Source: Filosporella fistucella (lineage: Eukaryota > Ascomycota > Leotiomycetes > Helotiales). Taken from it: a stretch of 64,000 nucleotides of DNA. The DNA lies in contig JAQJZZ010000010.1 of the NCBI GenBank assembly GCA_030077755.1, forward strand, positions 4,836,001-4,900,000, in the 5' to 3' direction. This document shows, one piece after another, positions 10,437 to 21,901 of this stretch. The translations under genes and the position numbers were made by a program. Positions within the stretch are counted from its first letter, which is position 1. Each line of letters opens with the position of its first letter. The notes beneath the pieces were generated by a model. The model was not told the origin of the DNA. It did not search any database and worked only from the letters and a program-made list of their open reading frames with translations.

Positions 10437-13400
10437 CTAGAATACGTTCAACTCATCGTCATCCTGCCTACTAATCTCATAAGTTATAATCGTATGATCG
10501 TGGTAATGCAATACAATTCGCCATCTTTTCCTCCCCTCAACTCCCGGCACAGGCCCAACTGCCATCCCCAGAAGACCCGCGGGTGGCTGTGATTCAAGAT
10601 TTTCTAGATCGTCGTCGAATGGCAGAATAGCTTCAATTCTCATGGTTGTGATTGGAACTCCATCAGCAAATCTCTCTTCTTCTTCGTCAAACATATTCTC
10701 ATTATTCTCATCTTCAGCCTCTGACTGCACTATCCATTCGTTGAAGTTCAAGACACGGAGAGCTTCTTGTTCTTCCTCATGTTTCTCTCTCTTTGCCTTG
10801 TATTCCTCTTCAAACTCGAGAACGTCTTCAAATTTGATTAGAGTAGGAGTTATCAGTGCTACTCGCCCAGACTGTGAAGCAATGGCAACCAGCTGTAATT
10901 CTGGAATTAAGGCGTACATGTTCATCCGATTATAGTCCAGAACCCGTTGATTCCAAACGAATGGATCCAGGATATCGCAACAGACCGTCGAAGGTGAGTA
11001 TGAAGGTACTGGAGGGTGAAGTTCGAAGTTCGTGGCGTGAATGCGAAGGACTGTGATGTCAGTTTCTCCACAACAAACTGGGCCATGTCAAATTTCGCAA
11101 AAGTACTTCAACGATACAAGAACAAATTGTCAGACTTACTAGCTGCACCAGTAGGGAGTAAAAAGCTAGGAGGAACTTCTTTCTGAGGAATCTCTCTAGG
11201 AAGAAGATTTTCAGAAAGAGGATCTTCAGGTGGGGTGGCGCTTTCATTTGTTCCTTGAAGGGCCATTTTTTGATTGGTGTTGAACCAGAGAACGGCTTGA
11301 GCATAATCGACAGAGGTAGGGTTAGGTTTCGCAATACGGAGCATAAACCTCGTGAGCTCTTTATCCTGTGACTCCAGTAGCCTCAAGAGAACACCGAGGA
11401 AAAGATTTGCTTTTGTAGTAACAAACACCCAGTCCTCAAAGTGCACTCTCTCCTGAATTGGGCAGGTGAGTAGAAGATAGCGCAATGCTGACTTTTCGCT
11501 CCATTTGAACATTTCGGAACGAGACCTTTCCTTCATTAACACCAGCCAAGGTCCCAGCAAGCCGAGAAATGCCCAATCCTCATGATCATTTCCTTCGTCC
11601 TTTATCGCAACTAGAATCTGTGCGATTGTTGACTCCCAGTATTTATCCGGAAGGAAACGCGAGTTTCGTGGGCGATATGTGACACCTCTGCAATAAGGAT
11701 CATTTGATTCTGTTAAACCACCCCAAAAATCTAGTACACTATCAATACTTGCCTTGACCATTAGCCACTGCGTTTCTGTGGGATCTAAGGGCAAAACTGG
11801 TTCAAGTTTCGGACTTGGTAGATATTCAACTGAACCCGTTTTTGTGAGATATCGGGCTGACCATGGCCTACGATCACGATCCTCACTGTCACTGATGTCA
11901 AAGTACTGCCTAGGAATACTTTTGACAGCAAGCTCTTCTGGTGGTAGATCATGTCTGAACTTTATGGCATCCCGTATTGACTCGACTCCTAAAGCTTGGA
12001 GGGGGCTGGAAGTATTAGCTCCTGCAAAGGCAAAGTCGTATGCCTTACCTCGTTACAGGCATGAACATGCTCGGTGGTAAGCACAATACTCCCCAACCCC
12101 TAAACTTGTAAGAATTCGTAGCCTCCATCCTCAGTTCTTTCTCACCTCTTCGCGTCCTCTTCTAGCATCAAGTTAAATTGATTTGGGGGATCCTCCTTGG
12201 CAGGAAAGTTAGGAAATGCGGTACATTCCCAGTAGTGTCGTTCTCTAACTTTGATACCAAGGTACCACTACTAACGTTAAACCAAGCCAAATTGTTCTCT
12301 TTATTGGGGATACTGACCATATTTCCTTTAATATCAATGGCGAGAACGCCAAGCGCTTCTCCATCAATATCGTCAACAAAGTCAATCGCGGGAATATTAG
12401 AGCCCTCGTCACCTAGAGGCAATATGACTTTCAAATTGCAAGAGCCTGGAATCGTCAGTGATATCATCATTAATCACAAGTTGCGATGATGCAGGGTCTT
12501 AAATCTATGAACTCCATCAATAACCAGAACCATAGAATACGTACGTTCACGGGCGGCAGGAATCTGATTTCCATGTTGATTGCTGAGATGAATTATACAC
12601 TCATTTGGCTCCATCCACATGATTCTGTCAAGCATTGTCATGTTGTTTTCTACACTCAGAGAGTCATTGGTGTGGCAGGCTGGAGCGAAGACTGTGACCT
12701 CGTGTAAATTGGAACTTATGGCAATGAGGCGAGACTTTTTGTGAATTGCAAGTCCCCAAGCACTGCTACCAACATTTTGATGCAAGCAACTATAAAAAAT
12801 GAGAATGAAGCCAAGAAGCGTGGAGCAATATCTTACGTTTGCAGATTATACGCATCTTTCATCATTGGGAGGCGTATCGAGTCGACTCCGGCTGCTTTAC
12901 CTCGTTTGATCAGGTTTTCTATGTCATGTGTGTAGTAGGCTATTGCATCTCCGTCATCACAAGCTAAAACGATAATTTCAAGGTGCCCAAGATCCCCAAT
13001 TTTTATGTTATTAACGCAACTGTCAATTGTCAGTGTTAAAATTTCAGACTTTGATAGAAAGGTTCGAGACAAGATGCAATTAGGACCGGTACGACATACT
13101 GAGGTCTGAATTGACTTATTGCTGGCTCTACATCATGGCATTCAGGGCTTTCGGGGAGTGTTATGATCATGTTGGGAACAGTAGGAATGTATGTTCGGGC
13201 ACCTTGAGGGCGTGTGATGTGAAGCATCGAGGCGGAGACGAAAAAGTATAACTGTAATACCATTAAAAATTATCCATAATCTGCGGTCAATCCAACTGGG
13301 CGGAAAGAGCAGATGGAGAGCAGAGTTTCATAGAGCTTGGTGCTTCAAACTATAGTCATGCCACTAGTAGCATTTCCAACTTCATCATCCATGATCTATC

Positions 13401-13684
13401 CGCAGATTGGCCCATGCTTTCTTTCCAACCCGCAAACTAGGAGGAAGTATTCTCACATTGTATCGTCTCGAAAACCCGGCAAGATTTGACCTCCATGTAG
13501 CCACCCTAGGAGGTTCGGGTTGAACATCATTGTTACCATCGTCGGTCTGCGGATACTATTTTCAATTAGCTTCGAAGGGGTGAAGCATATGATTTTTTCA
13601 AGAAAACGATCTTACTCGATCAGCTCCCATGTAAATGTTGTGGTTAGAGATGTGGAGTTTTCTATGTCCACCATTTTCCGCCAT
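10437..13684 (-). CDS. CRT10: Crt10-like protein (ribonucleotide reductase expression regulator family), ten exons
   Basis: Reconstructed exons on the minus strand are 13684-13616, 13555-13457, 13251-13100, 13019-12837, 12789-12545, 12445-12318, 12267-12146, 12099-12049, 12005-11140 and 11050-10437. They sum to 2529 nt (842 residues). The start is the ATG at 13684. Family landmarks include YFFVSASMLHITRP, then GDLGHLEIIVLACDDGD, SSAWGLAIHKKSRLIAISSN, SNIPAIDF, LRIHATNFEL and a C-terminal LVAIASQSGRVALITPT, matching the WD40-like Crt10 family. In budding yeast Crt10 influences transcription of ribonucleotide reductase genes; the function here is inferred from family. An acidic linker follows EDVLEFEEEY. 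Introns of 43-50 nt carry clear CTAAT/CTGAC branch sites. The donor GTCAGT at 12317 and the choice between acceptors at 13556 and 13547 are the least certain points. Confidence 0.85.
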
Positions 13685-16600
13685 CTCGTTCCTTGATCGT
13701 TTCGCGATTGACGATGGAGGTGGTTATGGTATCTCAGGTATCATGGCTTATTTTGACAATACGCTTCTCAAAACAATCTGCTAGATAACACAGATGTCTT
13801 TGTGATGCTGGATATTGGTGGAGAGTGTTGTGTGAGGTCGCGAGATGATCAACAAAAAGTAGCGAGGCTACGTGCAAGGCTGAAAATTGAAGGGACGATA
13901 AGGATACAACGTACAGTACAGGGTGTAATAGTTGTCAGACATCGCCCCTCGGATTACCCAATGGTAAGTCGATCTGGCAAGATTCAAGCAGATGATTGGT
14001 CAGACCACTCAGAATTTGGTCGATACACAGACGGTTTTCGACTCGGGTAAGAAGTAAAAGAGCATGAACGCTATAAGCAGATTTGTACAGTACCTAGTTG
14101 ATGGACATGACCTGTACCAACCATCCTTGGTGCTCACTTGGGTTTTTATACTTTAAGGCCTCAAACCCATAGACTCAATTCGAAGCTGGGTTTTTTTAAT
14201 CACCACCGATCGACAGCAGTGCAGGCTGTCGCATGTCCTCGAAGAACACATGTGGGTTCCAAAATCTAGAAACTCAAATCCCGCGATGGATAAAGACCAG
14301 CTATTGAGGCATTGGAAACCGGAAGTGCTTATTGGCAATAGGAACGAACTCGAAGGACTCAATAGATATATGTATATTCGGAGCCGCACAAATGTCAAGC
14401 GAAAGCAGAAGTCGAAAACTACAAATGTCGCATCATGAGCAGACTTAGACAACTGCACAGTCTGTGAAACATGATTTCCTTGAAGATCAAAACATGAAGG
14501 ACTTCAACACCACTCATTGTGGTTTAAATCAGGAACGACCTTGGCAGCCTTCAATCTCCAGGCATAGAGTTCTGGAAATGACCCTAAAGGAATCTCTGTA
14601 TCCAGAATTATGGTTATTTCAATCTTCAGATCCAATCCAACTACTCTCTACTCCTCTTCAGCTTTCAATCTCCCGGTGATGCCAACCTTGAGTGACCATC
14701 ATATCTACAAGGAATACGACAAAGCAATTCGAAGCTCAGCTTCCAAGGGTTCAACTCTTGGGTTCTTCGTATTGACTCCGTCATTACCTTCTTAGAAGGA
14801 ACATCAACTCGCAACCTCCTTTCTCCTATCTCCAACTTCACCTCCATCAACTTAGCAGCCTCATCCCAAGCCATCTAGACAGTCTCAAGACACTTCTAAT
14901 ATAGCCTCCAAGCTTCCAATCTCAAAATATACACGTCAACAATGCAGTCCATCATCCTCTCGGTAGCAGCTTAAACAAGATCCTGATCTGCGGGCTACGG
15001 AGGCTTCGCACCTTGGTCAAGGACTTGGCTACTTTAGCGTGCAGATACCGTACCGAAGCTCATTGATAGCAAACGCCGCTCTGATTTGTCCTTGGATCTG
15101 ATATCGATTAAATGACCATTGTTATTAAACCATACCGATTAAAATCAGTTTCGAGTCAGCTCATCCAGTGCTCTTGGCTACGGGTCATATTTTGCTCTGG
15201 CGGGATGAATATGATGGCGGTAATCTCGTCACTGGGCTTCACCGACTTGAGAGCTGGAAGTGATACTTTCGGTGAGGTATAGGAAGCTCAACAGATACAA
15301 ACAACGCAACACCGAACACGTCTCTAGCTATCCAAGTGTTCTGGAAGGATGATCGCAGTATTCCATTATTCGTATCCACACCATCCTCTGTACAAGTACA
15401 CCTGTCCCGACGACACGGGTCTCATTCAGACTGCTCCAGACTGCCGAGGAAATAGCGGGGCCAAGCGGATGCAGACGTACAGGGAAGCAGAGGCAGGGCG
15501 TTGGACTGGGCAGGGTAGCCGAGTGATGTCAAAAAACTAAAGTCACCATCGTTTGTAATACCCTCTTGCGCTTCGTCCTAGCGTCTCTCTTCTCATTGGC
15601 TCTTTCAACGTCAGATAAGACTATACCATTTCTGAAGCGCGCTATCCCGCTTCAGCACATCCTTATCTTTGACCTGTTGCAACGCGCTCTGAATCATTTG
15701 AAAACTCAACGCCCAGGAATTTAAGACGTCATCTGGGTTCAGAGTCAGGAGAGAAGGATGGCCCGATGGGATGAAAGCCCAGCAGCTGAGACGAGGAAGA
15801 GATTTGCGTGGGTTGTGGCGCGTGTTGCGAAGAGCGAAGAACGGCGATTGAAAATTTTGCTGTCGGATGGAGGACGCTCTCGCGCTCAGCTCTCTAGATG
15901 CAGTATGAAAAACCCCATACGAGCTGCTCCTCTTTGAGAGATATCCCTCATATTCAAGCCAACATGTGAATGCAAAACTTTTATCTGTACAACCTACACC
16001 ATGCAACACGCTTACTTGGTACCTGGGGTAATATCAGAGTTTTTCTTTTTTCCTATTGACTTTCCTCACAGCCACATGCATGGCAGAACTTGGGGTTGAC
16101 ATGGTCGATGGTGACGACTCGAGAGCTGTTTCGGAGAGAGGACCATGCTACTCTCTAGCTGGTTACAAGTCCACCGAGCGACAGCATCGCATTCTGTATT
16201 CCCACCTGATCGGCAGACCTGAACAAATTAATGTATCTGGAAATCGAGGAAATAGACAACCATCACGCGGGGTTAGCTGAGTCTTGGTTGACAGCCACAG
16301 CGTTAAACTGCCATCCATTTTCATGATTACAGACAGAGGGTGCTGAGTACTTCGTACCACCATAGATATCTCGTCCACGAACCTACATTGGCTAAAGATG
16401 CTGAATCAAATTCTTCGATATTTGAATCACATCAACCCGGCTTCACTCATTTCTCTCTATTCCTCCACCACCATATCTCAGCCATCTCTACCCCACAGTC
16501 TCTCAAAAATCTGTTACCTTATGGGCGTAGAATTGGCTTACAAGGTCCACGACTATTCGCCAAGGAAGATTTAAGGTACGTATTGGAAACCCCCTCGACC

Positions 16601-17203
16601 CCTTGAGAATGTCTCCCCCATGCCCAGCCGCAGCCTCGCCTGGGTATGGCATGCATGAATTTGAAACCCCTGGCCATGTCATGGACAGAAACATTTTTTT
16701 GCTCCGATGATTCCATCTTACGGCCTTCCAGATGTCTGCTGAAGAGCAAGCTGTGCGGTGGTGCCGAGCCATGCGATTTCGCTGCACGCCTGCAGGAATC
16801 TAAACACAGAGATTGTTCTCCCACGAACTCCTGCCGCGCCAGGATATGTGCTGATAGATTGGACCAATGGAGAGCAGCCGTTGCAAAAGAAGGCTCACGG
16901 AATTGTGTCACGATATCTGATCTCACTCCACTCTCTCCGGTTTTTCAACGTACGGAGAATCCCTTATGTCTAGAAGCTGAGGAATCGGCATGTCTCTGAG
17001 ACTTCATCAGTACATAGTCAGACCGTATGGCAATACCTCAATTGCCGGAATAATGATTACTCATAGCTGGAGAGTTAGTAGACATTTGATAGATGTTACC
17101 GTCTGGTAATTGTCAAAAAACGAATAAGGCTGTTGACAAGGCCACCAAGTCTTCCCTCGCTTCGATCCCACGTCTCTGCTCGATGCAGACAAGGCTTGAA
17201 GTC

Positions 17204-17209
17204 AGATAA
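17204..17209 (+). promoter_or_regulatory. Candidate GATA-factor site (AGATAA)
   Basis: AGATAA matches the HGATAR core bound by AreA/NIT2 nitrogen regulators. It lies about 840 bp upstream of the ammonium permease start. Such hexamers occur by chance, so only the location near a nitrogen gene makes it notable. Confidence 0.35.
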
Positions 17210-17735
17210 AGTACGGTAGAAATAAGTCCAGCTCACAGCCTTGACCTGGTCCATCTCTCTCCCCTGTCCCATATACGCTTGCAGATCTCACTCCCAGATC
17301 TGCCAACCAGACCACTTACCGGTGCGGTCCACTCCCTTGCAGAATTGCCTGTCTGTTTTGTCTGTCTACCTCCCGGACTCTCACCTCTCTCTTGTCCTCC
17401 TCTCCATGGCATCTGTATGGACCAAAGAGTCGCGTGTTGTATCCGCTCTACCTAGTAGCGCCCCATGCTTTTTTCGTCCCTCATCCCTCCTCTCCGTCTA
17501 CACATCCCTCCATCCCTCGCCTCGTCTCCGTGACAAAATGTCTTGGTATTCCATAGTCTCCTTCTGGCTTGAACCAGAGCGTGGGTGGAATCTCGGTGGG
17601 CCATGGATGAAATGCAAGTGGGCAAAAGAAGACCAGCCCGCTCCGGTGGGTAAAAGAGTACTAAAGGCTCAGAGGTCCCCGAGACACTCCCATCATTTCT
17701 GGTCTGGTACTATTCCTCTTCCAAGGTTCCGTGCT

Positions 17736-17741
17736 AGATAA
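17736..17741 (+). promoter_or_regulatory. Candidate GATA-factor site (AGATAA)
   Basis: A second AGATAA, about 310 bp upstream of the ammonium permease ATG. The position is plausible for AreA/NIT2-dependent nitrogen derepression; this is inferred and not shown by the sequence alone. Confidence 0.4.
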
Positions 17742-18048
17742 TACTAAACTCGCACTACCCACCGACCCAAACCCAATCCCCGACGAGATATACTTCCTAT
17801 CTCGCCCAGCCTTTTGGCTTCCTCAACTTCCCGCTATCATTCCTATCACTTATAAGGGCATCTCCCTCTGACACGTTTCTGTTTTCATCCCCTCCTGTTT
17901 TTCCGGGTTTATAATATACACCAAGTTCGATACATCATACGAGTGTTCGAGACTCGCTCGACTAGACGTCACTCAGACCACGCCGACCTCGGCAACTAAC
18001 TTTTTTCCTCGCCGCGAGGTGTGCAATTGAGCAGGAAATTTCGAAATA

Positions 18049-19865
18049 ATGTCTGATCCCGCTGCCACTCCCGTAGCTGGGACCTATGCGCCCAACTACG
18101 CCTGGGTTGGTGCTCCAACAGAGTATAATGGAACAGGACATAATGGTGGTGATTCTGGTAAGCATCCGTGCTAATTCCACCCCACCAAGATTCCTGCGGG
18201 ACGTACAAAATCAGAATCTGACAGTTTTCTTCCCACAGCCGTCGAGAATCTCAATCAATGGTTTGATCCTGGTGATCAAGCATATATCATCGTATCAGCA
18301 TGTATGGTCCTGCTAATGGTGCCCGGTCTGGGTTTCCTCTACTCTGGACTCGCTCGTCGAAAGTCGGCTCTCTCCATGATTTGGGCATGCATGGCCTCCT
18401 TCTCAATCATCGTCTTCCAATGGTATTTCTGGGGTTACTCCCTGGCTTTCAGCTCGTCTGCTACAAATGGATATATTGGAAACTTGGGACATTTCGGTCT
18501 GAAAGGCACGTTGGGTGTACCATCTCCTGGTTCCCCGCTCATTCCTGAGCTCTTGTACTCGTTCTACCAGGTAAGAACTTTAATTGGTATTTAAAAGCAG
18601 GAAACTAATAGTCCACAGCTTCAATTCTGCGCCGTCACAGCTGCCATTGTCATGGGAGCCGTCGCCGAACGAGGTCGTCTCATTCCCTCCCTTGTATTCA
18701 TTTTCTGCTGGGCAACCCTCGTATACTGCCCCGTCGCATGCTGGGTATGGAACGTAAACGGATGGGCATTCAAATATGGCGTTCTCGACTACGCAGGCGG
18801 CGGACCCGTCGAGATCGTATCCGGAATGTCAGCTTTAGCATACTCAATGGTGTTGGGCAAGCGTCAAGAGAAGATGATGTTGAACTTCAGACCTCACAAT
18901 GTCTCGCTCATCACTCTCGGTACGATTTTGCTGTGGTTTGGATGGCTCGGATTCAACGGCGGTTCTGCATTCGGTGCCAACCTCCGTGCTGTCATGGCTT
19001 GCTGGAACTCTTGTTTGACTGCTATGTTTGGAGCCATCACTTGGTGTCTTCTTGATTACCGTCTCGCGAGGAAATGGTCAATGGTTGGCTGGTGTTCCGG
19101 ATGTATTTCTGGTCTTGTTGCTGCCACTCCAGCTTCTGGTTTCATTACACCATGGGCATCTGTCATTCTTGGTGTTGTCACTGGTATAGTTGCTAACTTT
19201 GCAACCAAGAGTACGTTTTTCACCAATGAGACCACTGAAAGTAAGCTAACAATTTTACAGTCAAGTTCTGGATCCGAATTGATGATAGTATGGACGTGTT
19301 CGCTGAGCACGGCGTCGCCGGCATGGTCGGTCTTTTTTTCAATGCTTTCTTCGCAGCAGACTATATTATTGGTCTCGACGGTGTCAACACTGGAGTAATC
19401 ACCGGCGGCTGGTTGAACCACAACTACAAACAGCTCTACATCCAAGTTGCCTACATCATAGCCTGCACCGCCTACGCCTTCGTCATGTCCGCCATCCTCG
19501 CCTACGGCATCAACTACATTCCAGGTCTTCACCTCCGAGCCTCAGAAGAAGCTGAGCTCCTCGGTATGGATGATGACCAATTGGGTGAATTCGCATACGA
19601 TTACGTTGAGGTTCGCAGAGATTATCTTGCCTGGACCCCAGCGAGAGACGAGCCCGAGAAGACAGAAAGCCATGTCAATCCCTCAGATAGACACGGTATC
19701 GCACAACACAGCGACATGATCAACGGCGAGACACCCGACCACAACAGCGGCCACAGCAACCACGCCATCATCGGTGATCGCCACGGTATCGCAGCAGAGG
19801 ACAAGGAGAAGGAGAAGCAAGGCATCACACCTGCTAACGGGAATAACATTCCCCACCCCAACTAA
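18049..19865 (+). CDS. mep: Ammonium transporter, Mep/Amt family (Mep1/Mep3-like)
   Basis: Exons 18049-18157, 18239-18570, 18619-19210 and 19261-19865 give 545 residues. The protein has an extracellular N-terminus, about 11 membrane segments, Amt signatures (WFDPGDQAYI, MVPGLGFLYSGLAR, WFGWLGFNGGSA) and a hydrophilic C-terminal tail after about residue 440 that ends Asn-rich. It should import ammonium across the plasma membrane. The second pore histidine is present in FAEHGVAG (H361). The position of the first pore histidine is glutamate in DYAGGGPVEIVSG (E212), as in yeast Mep1 and Mep3, whereas Mep2-type sensors keep histidine. Exon phases join cleanly (G|CC, A|TC). GATA motifs upstream fit nitrogen control. 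Confidence 0.93.
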
Positions 19866-21901
19866 TTTCCTTGTTTCTATACTTCAAATCTATATATACC
19901 GCGTTCTTTGGATAAAGAAAAGAAGGAGTCGATTGGGCTCTACCTCTATAATTTGATATCTGGCATGATGTTGTTCGTTGGCTTAGGGACTGGAGTTGGT
20001 TGAGCGATATCCTCGTGGCGCGAGCCATAGCTTGATGAATACCTTCTTTGATATAGGTTTTTTGCATCTGTATCTCTAGCATATACACTATACAACAAGT
20101 TTTGCTTGAATTGTCTATTTCCCTTTTTTTGGTGACTTGGTCGAGTTTTATTCCTATGCACGTGCTGTGTCGTGCTTCGGGTGTGTCTCGAGCTCTTGAA
20201 TGGGAGTATCTTTCAAGTACCAAGCACCCGCGCGAGCAAACACATCCCAAAGTACATTTGTACAAAATTGCTGATCATTCATCAATACTTTCTCTGAATC
20301 AAGACACAATATCTATCCAATTTATTATCCCCATGTTGAACAAACAATTCCTCACTCGCCACAAACCTCATCAAACCCAGCCAATCATCACCTCCCGTTT
20401 CCACCAAGCAAAGCTTCTCTATCAAGCCTTTATCTCCATCCTCACCTCACCTCATACTCACCTTCACATATGTCTTAATCACAAGTATGATCATCGCACC
20501 ACCTAACCTCACATCCCATCCCACCTCATCGCCTCATGTATAAATCTGTCCATAGTGGCAATCTCCCTCCCTCAAACAGCTTATCTTTACTCCTCACTCA
20601 CAATCCCAATAATGTATCTATTTCTTGGCTGCAGCCACATGTATAATAATCACATACACATACATATTCTCCATCTCCAAACCTACTCCAGTAACAACAT
20701 AACTAGAACTCAAGACGTCTAAATAACCACCCACAAACGCAAACGCCTTTCCCTTCCCCACAACGCCTGCGAAAACGCCATAGATAAGCAGACCTAGACC
20801 CCAGAGAAATGGTGTCATGACATCACTTCCTTCTGCGTGCAGAATGCATGGGACGGAGAGAATATGCAGCAGGGAACAGCTTGACGGGAAGAGGGTGGAA
20901 AGGAGGGAAGTGGAGGAAGATTCGAAATGGAGAAAGTGTGGCGTTTTTTTGTTATCAGTACCCTAGTCTTCTACCTCAAAAATTGTCCGATGAGGTGTTG
21001 TGGATTAGGTAGGGGGGCTAGTGCTGATAAGGTAGTAAAGTACAGAGTAGTTTAATTGTTATTTTTTTGAAACAGGTCCTGTAGACTTCTCTAGAAGAGA
21101 CGTATTTCGTAGAGTCGATCTAGAGAGAAGTTATAGTTCCAATAAGAAAACGTCTCTAGAAGGCGGAAAAGTAAGGAGGAATAAGGATATGAGATAAGCT
21201 TTCTATACAGTAACTTTCTGTAGTCTAGATAAGCTTCAAGATAAGCAAAAGTATGGGGCCATCAATGTAAGTCAAGGAGAAGAGTGGGATATAGTCAAGG
21301 ATATAAAATATGGGAAAGAGATATCGAATTGTGAAGTGTTGTACGAGTCGGTATGGGATTTTGGAATCGGCTTTTAGTATAGGGCATGTAGTGCTACGAG
21401 TCATGAATAGTAATCTCAATTACCTAGTGAAGGGATATCTTTAGGGAAAGGGGTTCAGAGGTCAATCATTCCCATGCGCGCTCTTACAGGATAAAATGTA
21501 TCGAGAGAATGAGAAAGAAGGGTTAAGACCATAGAGGGGAATACAAGATTGGGAAATTGGACCTGAACAAGGTAGGGAGGGTTAGGGATTCACCTGTTGG
21601 GGTTGAACAGAGAATTTTTGGGGGAAAAGGAAGTTGATATAAGAAGAAAAGAGAAGTTTCCTTTTCTAAATTAAAAGCTGTCTGCATTATTAGAAGTTAT
21701 ACACCGCCCACTTACTAATTTGCATCTTAGGTTCATATCTCTAGACACACTAGTGGTTGATCAAAGAGTATTCATAAAATGACGAAACTCCGCCATTTTT
21801 TAGCCTGCTTCCTATCTATCGTCTCTAATCACAAACCAAAAATGCAATCCTGCCTTTTCCCTTCCACAGTTTATATTTTTCTTTCTCCAAAATCACCTCC
21901 C
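19866..21901. other. Convergent intergenic spacer of 2.0 kb
   Basis: Lies between the 3' ends of the ammonium permease (+) and the Dopey gene (-). AT-rich, with C-rich stretches near 20330-20520 and short palindromic TCTAGA-type sequences near 21080-21160. Small ORFs (up to 143 codons) show no family resemblance. I see no gene or repeat that I can support. Confidence 0.5.

Larger units (their letters stand above)
13685..18048. other. Gene-poor 4.4 kb region upstream of the ammonium permease
   Basis: I find no recognisable protein-coding gene. ORFs of 60-166 codons on both strands overlap one another and show no family motif. The right end (about 17200-18048) is the promoter and leader of the permease: it has AGATAA motifs and a TATAAG at 17851-17856, about 200 bp before the start codon. 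The rest (13.7-17.2 kb) may hold a non-coding transcript or decayed sequence, but nothing in it is diagnostic. Confidence 0.45.

Noticed and set aside
15611..16009. 132-codon minus-strand ORF in the gene-poor region
   Set aside because: No family resemblance and overlapping ORFs on the other strand nearby. Could be real only with transcript support.
17241..17741. 166-codon ORF upstream of the ammonium permease
   Set aside because: It lies in pyrimidine-rich promoter sequence, with no recognisable domain.
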